NCBI GenBank assembly: GCA_945890865.1
Contig: CAMDDB010000004.1
Coordinates: 137,224 to 201,223, forward strand
Source: Flavobacterium psychrophilum
GTDB taxonomy: Bacteria > Bacteroidota > Bacteroidia > Flavobacteriales > Flavobacteriaceae
Reading direction: 5' to 3'
DNA length: 64,000 bases
Made by a program: the position numbers and the translations under genes. The notes under the pieces are model-generated. The model did not search any database. It had not been told where the DNA came from and worked only from the letters and a program-made list of their open reading frames with translations. Below, piece by piece: positions 48,334 through 57,229 of this stretch. Position 1 is the stretch's first letter, and every line of letters begins with the position of its first letter.

Positions 48334-48428
48334 AACATTAATTTTGGTGTTTATAAAGTAAAAATAGAAAAAATGAGTCAATTTGATGATTTGAAACTAA
48401 ATAAATGCTAAAATCTTCAAAATTATAG

Positions 48429-49784
48429 TTACGAAATTAAGTCTTTCACTTCATCAAAATTCAATCCACCATAATTTCCTGAACTCATCAATAATAATGC
48501 TGCATTTTGTAAATTTTGGCTGAATAAAAAGGCTTTGAATTCGGCTGGATTGGTATAAATTATTAAATCTTTTCTTTGGAATGATTGCGCAATTTGATCA
48601 TACGTTACTTCCTCTAAACGTTTAATTTTTACTGCGTCTGGCGAATAGAAAACTACCGCAACGTCTGCTGCATCTAAAGCGCCTTCATACTCTTTCAGAA
48701 ATTCGGCATTTAAACTACTATAAGTATGCAGCTCTAAACAGGCTACTAATTTTCTGTCAGGATATTGCGCTTTTACAGCTGTTGTGGTGGCAGATACTTT
48801 ACTGGGCGAATGTGCAAAATCTTTATAGGCTACATTATTTGCACTTTCGGCAATTTTTTCTAAACGTTTACTTGCCCCTTTAAAACTAGCAATGGCTTCA
48901 TAAAATTCGGCTTCATCAACGCCCATGCATTGGCAAATCCATTTGGCTCCCGCTAAGTTACTTAAATTGTGTGCTCCAAAAACTTCGATTGGCATTGGTC
49001 CTTCTGGGGTATCTAACAAAGTAGTTCCGTTTTCAACGGTATAGGTTGGGGTTTGATACGCAATTTTTCGAATTTGATTTTCCGTTCCTTCGGCTACAGC
49101 TTTTACGGCTTCGTCTTCTTCATTATAAATTAAAATGCCCCCACGTGTAATTTGATTTGCAAAAATTCTAAATTGTTCTACATAATTATCAAACGTTGGA
49201 AACACATTGATATGGTCCCAGGCAATTCCAGATAACAAGGCTATGTTAGGTTGGTACAAATGGAATTTTGGTCGTAAATCAATAGGTGAAGTCAAATATT
49301 CATCGCCTTCTAAAACAATAAAATCGTTATTTTCAGTTAAATGCACCATAGTATCAAACCCTTCTAGCTGAGCTCCAACCATGTAATCTACTTCGATAGA
49401 ATTATAATGCATTACGTGTAAAATCATCGAAGTAATCGTAGTTTTTCCGTGTGAACCACCAATAACCACTCGGGTTTTATTTTTAGATTGTTCGTACAAA
49501 AATTCGGGATACGAATAAATTTTCAATCCTAATTCTTGTGCTTTCAACAATTCAGGATTATCGGCTTTTGCATGCATTCCTAGTATAATCGCTTCAATAT
49601 CGATGCTTATTTTTTCGGGAAACCAACCTTCTACTTTGGGCAATAATCCTTTTTTCTCCAAACGAGATTTTGAAGGTTCAAAAATAGCGTCATCACTACC
49701 CGTAACATGATATCCTTTGTTGTGAAGCGCTAGGGCTAAGTTGTGCATGGCTGCTCCGCCGATGGCTATAAAATGTGTTCTCAT
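48429..49784 (-). CDS. mpl: Mur ligase (Mpl-type, UDP-MurNAc tripeptide recycling)
   Basis: Cytoplasmic ligase of 451 residues that reattaches recovered L-Ala-D-Glu-meso-DAP to UDP-MurNAc. The Rossmann-like N-terminus has I-A-I-G-G-A-A-M-H-N-L-A and G-S-D-D-A-I-F-E-P. The ATP site is G-G-S-H-G-K-T-T. Then come N-I-A-L-L-S-G-I-A-W-D-H-I-N-V and the C-terminal domain with A-H-S-P-S-K-V. Mpl is favoured over MurC because of the His-containing P-loop and the D-H-I-N-V-F-P-T segment. The start codon lies 1 bp after the TPR-gene stop codon, indicating a common transcript. Confidence 0.88.
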   Translation of the reverse strand: MRTHFIAIGGAAMHNLALALHNKGYHVTGSDDAIFEPSKSRLEKKGLLPKVEGWFPEKISIDIEAIILGMHAKADNPELLKAQELGLKIYSYPEFLYEQSKNKTRVVIGGSHGKTTITSMILHVMHYNSIEVDYMVGAQLEGFDTMVHLTENNDFIVLEGDEYLTSPIDLRPKFHLYQPNIALLSGIAWDHINVFPTFDNYVEQFRIFANQITRGGILIYNEEDEAVKAVAEGTENQIRKIAYQTPTYTVENGTTLLDTPEGPMPIEVFGAHNLSNLAGAKWICQCMGVDEAEFYEAIASFKGASKRLEKIAESANNVAYKDFAHSPSKVSATTTAVKAQYPDRKLVACLELHTYSSLNAEFLKEYEGALDAADVAVVFYSPDAVKIKRLEEVTYDQIAQSFQRKDLIIYTNPAEFKAFLFSQNLQNAALLLMSSGNYGGLNFDEVKDLIS

Positions 49785-49785
49785 T

Positions 49786-50484
49786 TTAAGATTTATTTTT
49801 TTTTTGGTACTTTTCTATTATTTTAATTGCCTTATCCGATTTATGTAATTTCACTTTATAAAGCGCTAACATTCGTCCATAGGTATTTTTTGAACCGCAT
49901 AATTCTACAGCTTTTATGTAGTGTAATTCGGCACTTTTATCTCTTTCAAAATATTCGTCAATGCGCCCTTTTGACAAGTAACCATCAACGGGAGATAATT
50001 TAATTAGTTCGTCTGCATAGCGTTGTGCATTTTTTTCACTTCCACCAAAAAGTGCAGGAACTTGAAGATAATATTCTATCAATGCCCATCTTGCATCAAT
50101 ATGATTTGGATTTAATGAAATTGTTTTTTCAAATGAATCTTTCATCTCGCCAATTAATCGAATCGCAACCCATTTCCCTCCATCTTTTGATTTTAACCCC
50201 AAGGCGCCTCCATATTTATAATAGTAATTCGCTTCTTTTGGCTTTAATTTTTTTAGTTTTTGATAGTATCCAATTGCTTTATCCCATTCATTAAAATGAA
50301 TTGAAATATCACCCAAATATTCAATTGTTTTTAATTGATTAGGGTTTTCTTTTAATAAATTTTCAAACAGAGATTTTGCAAGCGCATATTTCCCTTGGTC
50401 ATAAAGATTCTCTGCTTTCTCAAAATTAGTTTGAGAAAAGGTGACTAGTGAAAAAAAGAATAAGAAGAAAACAATGTATTTCAT
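49786..50484 (-). CDS. Exported tetratricopeptide repeat protein
   Basis: Protein of 232 residues with a signal peptide (M-K-Y-I-V-F-F-L-F to V-T-F-S-Q) and three or four TPR units. The clearest is A-E-N-L-Y-D-Q-G-K-Y-A-L-A-K-S-L-F. It presumably mediates protein contacts in the periplasm. It is encoded just ahead of the mpl-type ligase. The perfect -7 box TATTTTTG (50496-50489) lies 5 bp before the ATG; no clear -33 TTG was found. Confidence 0.85.
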   Translation of the reverse strand: MKYIVFFLFFFSLVTFSQTNFEKAENLYDQGKYALAKSLFENLLKENPNQLKTIEYLGDISIHFNEWDKAIGYYQKLKKLKPKEANYYYKYGGALGLKSKDGGKWVAIRLIGEMKDSFEKTISLNPNHIDARWALIEYYLQVPALFGGSEKNAQRYADELIKLSPVDGYLSKGRIDEYFERDKSAELHYIKAVELCGSKNTYGRMLALYKVKLHKSDKAIKIIEKYQKKNKS

Positions 50485-50521
50485 TGTTCAAAAATAGTAA
50501 ATTGATTTTGTATTTTTTCAT

Positions 50522-50557
50522 AAAAAAACGCCTTGATTACTCAAGGCGCATTTTTTT
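50522..50557. terminator. Terminator of the S46 peptidase gene
   Basis: A perfect 8-bp stem (CGCCTTGA at 50529-50536 with TCAAGGCG at 50541-50548, 4-nt loop) lies between A and T runs. On the minus strand it lies 16 bp past the peptidase stop codon. It can work in both directions. Confidence 0.88.
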
Positions 50558-50572
50558 ATTTTGGTTTGTAAA

Positions 50573-52720
50573 TTATTTTACAATTGTCATTTCGTCAACA
50601 ATATGTTTAGCCCCTGAGAAATTCTCAATTACCCATAACACATAACGAATATCTACATTGATCGTTCTTTGTAATTTATTATCAAAAATAACATCACCTG
50701 CCATGGCCTCAATATTGCCATCGAAAGCTAATCCAATTAATTCTCCTTTACCGTTTAATACGGGAGAACCTGAATTACCGCCTGTAATATCATTGTCTGT
50801 TAAGAAGTTTACGTGTAGCGAACCATCTTTATCTGCATAACGCCCAAATTCTTTTTTAGCGTTCATTTCTAATACTCGTACAGGTAAATCGAATTCTAAA
50901 TCACCTTTTTTGTATTTTTTTACTTGACCCGCTAAAGTAGTGTAGTTGTTTATTGAAGCATCATTACGTTTGTCTGCAGGTAAAGAACGAACTTTTCCAT
51001 AGGTTAAACGTAAAGTAGAGTTAGCATCGGGATATTGGATTTCGCCAATTTTAGATTCTCTTAATCCTTCCACTAACAAACGGAAAGACGCTCCAAAATC
51101 GTTTTGTGCTTTCATTAACTCTTCGCTTCTTTTTCCAAAATGAGATACTAAATCCGTTGTTAATACTTGCAATGGATCGTTTGCTAATGCCGTTTCACTT
51201 GGCGTGTCTAAAAACGCTTTTATTTTTTCTTTAGAAGTAAAAATACTTTTTTCAAAAGCTTCTTTAACATATTGTGTAAAATCACCTCCATTTGTAGCTG
51301 CTAATTTTTCAACCATTGGAGCAATTATATAACCCGCCTTTTTAGCATACAGACTTAATTGTGCTGCCAGTATATCTTGTTCTGCAGGAATGTATAATTC
51401 TTTATACATTTCGTCTACCATTTCCATAATAGCTGGAACCATTTCTGCGCGTTTAGTAGCATCTGCTTTTGCATAGGCATCTAATGCTCTCCCTAATGTT
51501 CTTCCAATAGTTCCGAAAGCAGAAGTTCTAAATAACTGTTGCAAATAATTATCATGACGTGATTTTTCATTGGTCATCGCATAATAATTATTGATGGTTG
51601 CCACTACATTACCATATTTGGCTTTATTCTCTGGCTTGTTTGCCCAAGTATTAAATTTTGCTTCTTGAGCTGCTTTTGTTTTTGCTGTACCAAATTTTGA
51701 TAAAGCATCAATCATTCCTTGACGGTTTTTCCAATAATTAGCAACACCTGCAAATTTTGAAGCATACACTAAGTTTAATGCTTCGCTTTGCACCATGTAT
51801 TTTTTCATGTTATCCATTCCGGTTTTTGAACCTTCAACCCAAGCAGGATAAGCATATTTTACATTTTGCTCAATTCCACTTGCTGGCATCCAGCGGTTGG
51901 TTCTACCAGGGTATCCTAAAATCATAGCAAAGTCATTTTCTTTTACTCCGCCTAAATTAATTGGTAAATGATGTTTTGGTTGCAATGGAACGTTGTTTGT
52001 AGAATAGTCAGCAGGATTTCCATTTGCATCTGCATACACTCTAAACATAGAGAAATCAGCCGTATGACGAGGCCATTCCCAGTTGTCTGTATCCCCACCA
52101 AATTTTCCTAAACTTTCTGTTGGAGTTCCCACTAAACGAACGTCTTTAAAATCTTGGTAAACAAAATAGTAATATTCATTTCCTTGGAAAAAGGGACGAA
52201 CAGAAACGGTATATTTTCCGCCATCATTGTTTTCTTTTTCAATTTTAGCAATTTCTTGATTGATTGCTTTTTCTCTTTCGGCTTCGCTCATTCCTGGCGA
52301 AACGACAGCTAAAATTCTTTTGGAACAATCGTCCATACGAACAAAGAAACGTACAAATAAACTAGAAGGTTTTAATTCTTCATTTCTATTGGCTGCCCAA
52401 TATCCATCTTTTAAATAATTTTTTTCTGCTGTTGATAATTCAGCAATAGCATCATAACCACAGTGATGATTAGTAAGTACTAAACCGTCTTTTGAAATCA
52501 TTTCAGCCGTACACCCTCCGTTAAATTGCACGATGGCATCTTTTAAACTGTGATTGTTGATACTGTAGATTTCTTCAGCTGTTAATTGTAATCCCATTTT
52601 TTGCATGTCGCGGTGATTCAAACGTTCGATAAACATTAAAAACCACATTCCTTCATCTGCTTTTACCGATGCTGGAACCAGCATAATTGCTGATACGACA
52701 AATAATAATACTTTTTTCAT
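50573..52720 (-). CDS. S46 family dipeptidyl-peptidase (DPP7/DPP11-type)
   Basis: Periplasmic exopeptidase of 715 residues that cleaves dipeptides from peptide N-termini. It has a signal peptide (about 1-21). The chymotrypsin-type triad is His85 in T-N-H-H-C-G-Y, Asp in R-H-T-A-D-F-S, and Ser in I-T-G-G-N-S-G-S-P-V. The domain between His and Ser is the helical S46 insert. Whether it prefers hydrophobic (DPP7) or acidic (DPP11) residues depends on one site near the C-terminus, which I did not assign. It is monocistronic, ending in a terminator. Confidence 0.95.
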   Translation of the reverse strand: MKKVLLFVVSAIMLVPASVKADEGMWFLMFIERLNHRDMQKMGLQLTAEEIYSINNHSLKDAIVQFNGGCTAEMISKDGLVLTNHHCGYDAIAELSTAEKNYLKDGYWAANRNEELKPSSLFVRFFVRMDDCSKRILAVVSPGMSEAEREKAINQEIAKIEKENNDGGKYTVSVRPFFQGNEYYYFVYQDFKDVRLVGTPTESLGKFGGDTDNWEWPRHTADFSMFRVYADANGNPADYSTNNVPLQPKHHLPINLGGVKENDFAMILGYPGRTNRWMPASGIEQNVKYAYPAWVEGSKTGMDNMKKYMVQSEALNLVYASKFAGVANYWKNRQGMIDALSKFGTAKTKAAQEAKFNTWANKPENKAKYGNVVATINNYYAMTNEKSRHDNYLQQLFRTSAFGTIGRTLGRALDAYAKADATKRAEMVPAIMEMVDEMYKELYIPAEQDILAAQLSLYAKKAGYIIAPMVEKLAATNGGDFTQYVKEAFEKSIFTSKEKIKAFLDTPSETALANDPLQVLTTDLVSHFGKRSEELMKAQNDFGASFRLLVEGLRESKIGEIQYPDANSTLRLTYGKVRSLPADKRNDASINNYTTLAGQVKKYKKGDLEFDLPVRVLEMNAKKEFGRYADKDGSLHVNFLTDNDITGGNSGSPVLNGKGELIGLAFDGNIEAMAGDVIFDNKLQRTINVDIRYVLWVIENFSGAKHIVDEMTIVK

Positions 52721-52850
52721 AATAAATAGGTGTCTTTTAATTTGTGTTGCGAATATACTTAAAAAATAAGAAATCCATAAAAGTTAGCACTAAAAATGAA
52801 GTTGCTTTAACCTAACTTTAACTTTTTTGCGATCGTTCACTATTTGTCAC

Positions 52851-52882
52851 AAAAAAGCACTTTCAAATGAAAGTGCTTTTTT
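52851..52882. terminator. Terminator between obg and the S46 peptidase gene
   Basis: A perfect inverted repeat with 15 bp per arm (52851-52865 with 52868-52882) and flanking A/T runs. On the minus strand it lies 18 bp past the obg stop codon. Confidence 0.93.
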
Positions 52883-52899
52883 ATCCCATAAATTAGGTA

Positions 52900-53910
52900 T
52901 TACTTTTCTTCGACATTCAACATTTGCCACAACTTGTCTTTCAACTCTTGTAGGCCTTGCTGTGCGACAGAAGAAATAAATAAATAAGGTATCCCTTTAA
53001 ATGCTGCGTCTAATAATTTTTTCATTTCTGCTCTTAATTCATCATCTAACATGTCGCATTTAGAAATGACCACCAAGCGGTCTTTGTCTAACATTTCAGG
53101 GTTATATCGACGCAATTCATCCAAAAGAATTTCATATTCTTTCTTTATGTCATCGGCATCGGCAGGAATTAAAAACAATAAGGTAGAATTTCGTTCAATG
53201 TGACGCAAGAAATAATGTCCTAACCCTTTTCCTTCGGCTGCTCCTTCAATAATTCCTGGAATATCGGCCATAACAAACGACTGAAAATCTCTGTAAGCTA
53301 CAATTCCTAAATTGGGTTTCAAAGTGGTAAACGGATAATCAGCTATTTTTGGTTTGGCCGAGGTAAGCACCGAAAGTAAGGTTGATTTTCCGGCATTTGG
53401 AAAACCTACTAGACCTACGTCTGCCAGAACTTTTAATTCTAACGTTACATCTACTTCCTTAACAGGCATTCCGGGTTGCGCATAGCGTGGAGTTTGATTT
53501 GTAGAACTTCTAAAATTCCAGTTTCCTAAACCACCTTTTCCACCTTCTGCAATAATTTTAACCTCATCATGCGCTGTAATTTCAAATAATACTTCACCTG
53601 TTTCTTGGTCTTTAACCACTGTGCCTAGAGGAACTTCAATAATTTTATCTTCTCCATCATGACCTGTACTTCTGGAACTACCCCCATCACCGCCGTGACC
53701 TGCGCGCATGTGTTTCAAAAATTTTAAATGAAATAAGGTCCAAAGATTTTTATTTCCTTGGATGTAAACATGACCGCCCCGTCCTCCATCACCTCCATCA
53801 GGCCCACCTTTTTCAATAAATTTTTCACGATGCAAATGCGAAGAGCCTTTTCCTCCTTTACCGGAAGAAACATATATTTTTACGTAGTCTACAAAATTTC
53901 CCTCTGTCAT
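52900..53910 (-). CDS. obg: GTPase Obg/CgtA
   Basis: Ribosome-associated GTPase of 336 residues involved in large-subunit assembly and stress control. The N-terminal Obg domain is glycine-rich ([10 protein letters not shown] and [10 protein letters not shown]). The G domain has [11 protein letters not shown] (G1), F-T-T-L-K-P-N (G2), D-I-P-G-I-I-E-G-A (G3) and S-K-C-D (G4). Only a short tail follows, as usual in this group. Its start is 5 bp from a 7-bp tandem repeat (53915-53945). Confidence 0.97.
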   Translation of the reverse strand: MTEGNFVDYVKIYVSSGKGGKGSSHLHREKFIEKGGPDGGDGGRGGHVYIQGNKNLWTLFHLKFLKHMRAGHGGDGGSSRSTGHDGEDKIIEVPLGTVVKDQETGEVLFEITAHDEVKIIAEGGKGGLGNWNFRSSTNQTPRYAQPGMPVKEVDVTLELKVLADVGLVGFPNAGKSTLLSVLTSAKPKIADYPFTTLKPNLGIVAYRDFQSFVMADIPGIIEGAAEGKGLGHYFLRHIERNSTLLFLIPADADDIKKEYEILLDELRRYNPEMLDKDRLVVISKCDMLDDELRAEMKKLLDAAFKGIPYLFISSVAQQGLQELKDKLWQMLNVEEK

Positions 53911-53914
53911 TTGA

Positions 53915-53945
53915 AAGTTAGAAGTTAGAAGTTAGAAGTTAGAAG
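53915..53945. repeat. Heptanucleotide tandem repeat directly upstream of obg
   Basis: Unit AAGTTAG occurs four times in full and once in part. The array lies between 5 and 35 bp upstream of the obg start, in the 64-bp gap to the CNNM gene. On the transcribed strand it gives a C/T-rich leader. Confidence 0.9.
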
Positions 53946-53974
53946 ATCCTAACTATAACTTTAATTATATTTTT

Positions 53975-55249
53975 TTATAATTTGTATTGTTTGATAAGGA
54001 CTTTATCGATTTTGGCACCGTCCATTGACAAGGCTTCAAGCTCTAATTTGTTCCATATTATTTTTTCCCCTTGAGAAGGAATATTTCCGAGTTCGGTAAT
54101 AAAAAATCCGCTCACTGTAGTTACTTCATAATCATTTGTCAATTCGTCTAAATCAAAAAAGGTCAAAAAGTCGTGTAACGAATATTGTCCGTCAACCAGC
54201 CAAGTACCGTCTTCATTGGATACTAGTTTATATTCATCTTCATCAAAATCGGAGGCATCGCCAACAAGGGCTTCCAAAATATCATTTAAAGTAATTACCC
54301 CCTGAAAAACAGCATGTTCATCTACAACAAAAGCGTAGTGCAATTTAGAAGTTTTGAAATTTTCTAACGCCTTATAAGCCGAAGTTTGTTCAATCAAATA
54401 AACAGGTTCTTTAGTAATCGCTTTCAAATCAAATTGCCCCGATTCAAAACTCACAAATAAGTCTTTCAGCAAGACCAATCCGAATACATTGTCCAAATTG
54501 TCTTCACATACTGGATATACCGAATGTAATTCATCTATTACCTTGGCTTTAATTTCTTCCTTTGAATCTTCTAAAGACAAATACACGATATCGCTTCGAT
54601 GCGTCATTAACGAATTTACTTTTCGATCACCAATATGAAACACCCGCTCTACAATATCTTGTTCAATTTCCTGTACCTCACCTACCTCTGTACCTTCTTT
54701 AATAATGGCTTTGATTTCTTCTTCGGTTACCTTTCCATCGGCCGTAGGTTTTATCTGTAACATTTTCAATAAGAAGTCGGTTGATGTTGTGAGCAACCAA
54801 ATAAATGGCATGGTAACTGTAGAAACAAATTTCATCGGTAAAGCTACTGCTTTTGCAATACTTTCAGGATAATTGAGCCCAATGCGTTTGGGCAACAATT
54901 CGCCAAAAACTAATGAAAAAAAAGTTAAAATTACAACTACTATTCCAACAGCTATGGAATGCGAATAGGGTGATAAGGCCGTAAAACTTGCTACAAAATC
55001 TTGTGTGTCTTGTGTAATCTTATCGCCGGAATAAATACCCGTCAAAATTCCTATAAGCGTTATTCCTATTTGAACCGTAGATAAAAATTCGTTGGGAGAA
55101 TTGGCTAAATCTAAAGCTGCTTTTGCATTTTTATTTCCTTTTTTTGCGGCAGTTTCTAAACGATTTTTTCGGGCAGAAATCAAAGCGATTTCAGACATTG
55201 AGAAGACACCATTTAAAAGGATTAGAAAAAATATAATTAAAAGTTCCAT
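53975..55249 (-). CDS. CNNM/CorC family membrane protein with CBS pair (hemolysin-like)
   Basis: Protein of 424 residues. It has an N-terminal DUF21/CNNM membrane domain with four helices and the motif F-S-M-S-E-I-A-L-I-S-A-R, a CBS pair (about 205-330; M-T-H-R-S-D-I-V and G-V-I-T-L-N-D-I-L), and a C-terminal CorC/HlyC domain (G-F-F-I-T-E-L-G-N-I-P). Relatives act in Mg/Co efflux. In Flavobacteria the gliding protein GldE has the same layout, but without its distinctive sequence I leave the general name. Confidence 0.88.
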   Translation of the reverse strand: MELLIIFFLILLNGVFSMSEIALISARKNRLETAAKKGNKNAKAALDLANSPNEFLSTVQIGITLIGILTGIYSGDKITQDTQDFVASFTALSPYSHSIAVGIVVVILTFFSLVFGELLPKRIGLNYPESIAKAVALPMKFVSTVTMPFIWLLTTSTDFLLKMLQIKPTADGKVTEEEIKAIIKEGTEVGEVQEIEQDIVERVFHIGDRKVNSLMTHRSDIVYLSLEDSKEEIKAKVIDELHSVYPVCEDNLDNVFGLVLLKDLFVSFESGQFDLKAITKEPVYLIEQTSAYKALENFKTSKLHYAFVVDEHAVFQGVITLNDILEALVGDASDFDEDEYKLVSNEDGTWLVDGQYSLHDFLTFFDLDELTNDYEVTTVSGFFITELGNIPSQGEKIIWNKLELEALSMDGAKIDKVLIKQYKL

Positions 55250-55370
55250 AGTGTAAAATTACAAAAAAAGAGCCGACGTCCCGAATTCCGGAAATTGCTC
55301 CTTTTCTGAATGCAAATATCTAAAAAAAAATCGAATGCTCGAAATTTATCTTTTGGATTGATAATTAGCC

Positions 55371-55943
55371 TTATAATTGATCCAATACCGCACTTAAACG
55401 CTCGGTTACTTCTTCAATAGAACCAATTCCGTCAACCGCATAAAACTTATTTTGAGCCGCATAGAAATGCATTAAGGGTGCGGTTTTTTGATTATATTCA
55501 TCGTATCGATTTCGGATTTTTTCTTCGTCTTGATCGTCGGGTCTTCCCGAAGTTTTACCTCGCGCTAACAATCGAGCCACTAAAATATTGTCGTCTGCTT
55601 CTAATGCCACAGTTGCAGTAATTTCTTCGTTTTTACTCGACAAAAAAGCATCGAGAGCTTCGGCTTGTGCCAAGGTTCTTGGAAAACCGTCAAATAAAAA
55701 ACCTGCCGCTTGAGGATTCCTATCTACTTCACTTTGCAACATTTGGATTGTCACTGCATCGGGTACTAAATCTCCTTTATCCATAAAAGTTTGTGCCAAT
55801 CTACCTAATTCTGTATCATTTTTAATATTAAATCTAAAAATGTCTCCGGTAGATAAATGTACTAAATTGTATTTCCCTTTTAAAAATTCGGCTTGAGTTC
55901 CTTTTCCTGCTCCTGGTTTCCCAAATAATACGATGTTAATCAT
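55371..55943 (-). CDS. adk: Adenylate kinase, short-lid form
   Basis: Balances AMP, ADP and ATP. The protein has 190 residues; the P-loop G-K-P-G-A-G-K-G-T-Q is at residues 8-17, the AMP site F-D-G-F-P-R-T-L-A-Q-A follows, and R-L-L-A-R-G-K-T-S-G-R-P-D-D precedes a short lid without the zinc cysteines. It lies 32 bp after the hpt gene and about 120 bp before the CNNM gene. It is in this purine-salvage context rather than between secY and infA. Confidence 0.97.
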   Translation of the reverse strand: MINIVLFGKPGAGKGTQAEFLKGKYNLVHLSTGDIFRFNIKNDTELGRLAQTFMDKGDLVPDAVTIQMLQSEVDRNPQAAGFLFDGFPRTLAQAEALDAFLSSKNEEITATVALEADDNILVARLLARGKTSGRPDDQDEEKIRNRYDEYNQKTAPLMHFYAAQNKFYAVDGIGSIEEVTERLSAVLDQL

Positions 55944-55975
55944 TGTTATTTTGTTTGTTGTCTGTTGTTAAATTT

Positions 55976-56506
55976 TTATTCTGATAATTGATATACGTCT
56001 TTCAAATTGCGCCCTAAACCATCATAATCGAGTCCATAACCCACAATAAATTTATCCGGAATGCGAATGCCCACATAATCCAATTTAATGTCTTTTGAAT
56101 AGGCGTCGGGTTTTAAAAATAGTGTAGCAATTTTAAAATGTTTTACATGGTGTTGTTTCAATAAAGCTTTTAATTCTGCAATGGTATTACCAGTATCTAC
56201 AATATCTTCCACGATAATTACGGAACGCCCTTCTAAATTTTGATTCAGTCCAATGAGTTGATTTACCTGATTAGTTGTTTGTGTTCCTTCATAAGAAGCC
56301 ATTTTTACAAAAGAAACTTCACAAGGGTGGTTGTATTTTTTTAGTAAATCGGAAACCACCATAAAGGATCCATTTAAAACACCAATAAAAACAGGAACAT
56401 CATCAAAAAAATCAGCTTCTATTTGTTTTGCCATGGCAGCAATAGCATAGTTAATTTCTTCCTCGGCAATGAAAATATCAAATTTTTTATCGTGCAGTTG
56501 AATCAC
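55976..56506 (-). CDS. hpt: Hypoxanthine phosphoribosyltransferase
   Basis: Purine salvage enzyme of 176 residues joining hypoxanthine (and often guanine) to PRPP. It has the PRPP loop V-I-I-V-E-D-I-V-D-T-G-N-T (residues 97-109), the early loop I-G-V-L-N-G-S-F-M-V and the base-binding end K-F-I-V-G-Y-G-L-D-Y. It is the first gene of the hpt-adk unit, with a consensus promoter. Confidence 0.95.
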   Translation of the reverse strand: MIQLHDKKFDIFIAEEEINYAIAAMAKQIEADFFDDVPVFIGVLNGSFMVVSDLLKKYNHPCEVSFVKMASYEGTQTTNQVNQLIGLNQNLEGRSVIIVEDIVDTGNTIAELKALLKQHHVKHFKIATLFLKPDAYSKDIKLDYVGIRIPDKFIVGYGLDYDGLGRNLKDVYQLSE

Positions 56507-56531
56507 TTTTTTAATCTTTTGAATGAAAGAA

Positions 56532-56560
56532 CAAATTTAATGAAGTGCAAAGGATTTCAA
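56532..56560 (-). promoter_or_regulatory. Promoter of hpt-adk
   Basis: On the minus strand, TTG (56560-56558), an 18-bp spacer and TAAATTTG (56539-56532) match the consensus exactly. It lies 25 bp before the hpt start. Confidence 0.75.
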
Positions 56561-56603
56561 ACCAACTATTATAACTTTTTTGCAAATTTGGTATATTTAC
56601 AAA

Positions 56604-57146
56604 ATGAAGACCGATTTAGCCCTTAAAATTGACCAAAGCACCGCGCACAGAAAAAGTCGCGAGCAGCTCAGCAATTATGTGCTTCGTCATCCCGATGAGA
56701 TCGAGGATTTCATTCAAATTGCTTTTGATCCGTCACATAAAAATCATGTAAAAGCCTTTTGGAGTTTAGAATTGGTTTGCGAAAAAAAATTGAAGGTTTT
56801 TGTGCCATTCATTGACATGTTTTGTGTAGTGCTGCCTCTATTGAAAGAAGATTCTGCGATTCGACCTGCCACAAAAATTTGTTTGTTTTTAGCGAAAAGT
56901 AACCATAGAAAAAATGGCATTTCTTTAACCCAAGAACAAGAACATTTAGTACTTGAAGCCCTACTGGATCGCTTGATTCAAAATGAAAAAGTAGCCGCAA
57001 AAGTGTATGCTATGCGAGCGATTTTTGTACTCGGAAAAAAATACAATTGGGTACACGATGAATTAAAAACCATCATCGAGCAAGATTATGCAAATCATTC
57101 GGCAGCGTATCAATCCGCCACTCGAAATTTATTAAAAAAACTATAG
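56604..57146 (+). CDS. Helical-repeat protein of unknown function
   Basis: Cytoplasmic protein of 180 residues that appears all-helical, with paired amphipathic helices resembling ARM/HEAT repeats (H-V-K-A-F-W-S-L-E-L-V-C-E, K-V-A-A-K-V-Y-A-M-R-A-I-F-V-L-G). I do not recognise a named family. ATG at 56604 (M-K-T-D-L-A-L-K) is chosen over a TTG start at 56580. It diverges from hpt and precedes purK by 83 bp. Confidence 0.75.
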   Translation: MKTDLALKIDQSTAHRKSREQLSNYVLRHPDEIEDFIQIAFDPSHKNHVKAFWSLELVCEKKLKVFVPFIDMFCVVLPLLKEDSAIRPATKICLFLAKSNHRKNGISLTQEQEHLVLEALLDRLIQNEKVAAKVYAMRAIFVLGKKYNWVHDELKTIIEQDYANHSAAYQSATRNLLKKL

Positions 57147-57194
57147 GAATCGTATTTTCTGAAGGCTAAATTCTGAATTCTAATTTCTTACTCT

Positions 57195-57202
57195 TATCTT
57201 TG
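57195..57202 (+). promoter_or_regulatory. -7 box of purK
   Basis: TATCTTTG matches TAnnTTTG and lies 27 bp before the purK start. There is no clear TTG at -33. Confidence 0.5.
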
Positions 57203-57229
57203 CGGAAACAACAGCAACGCAACACCATA

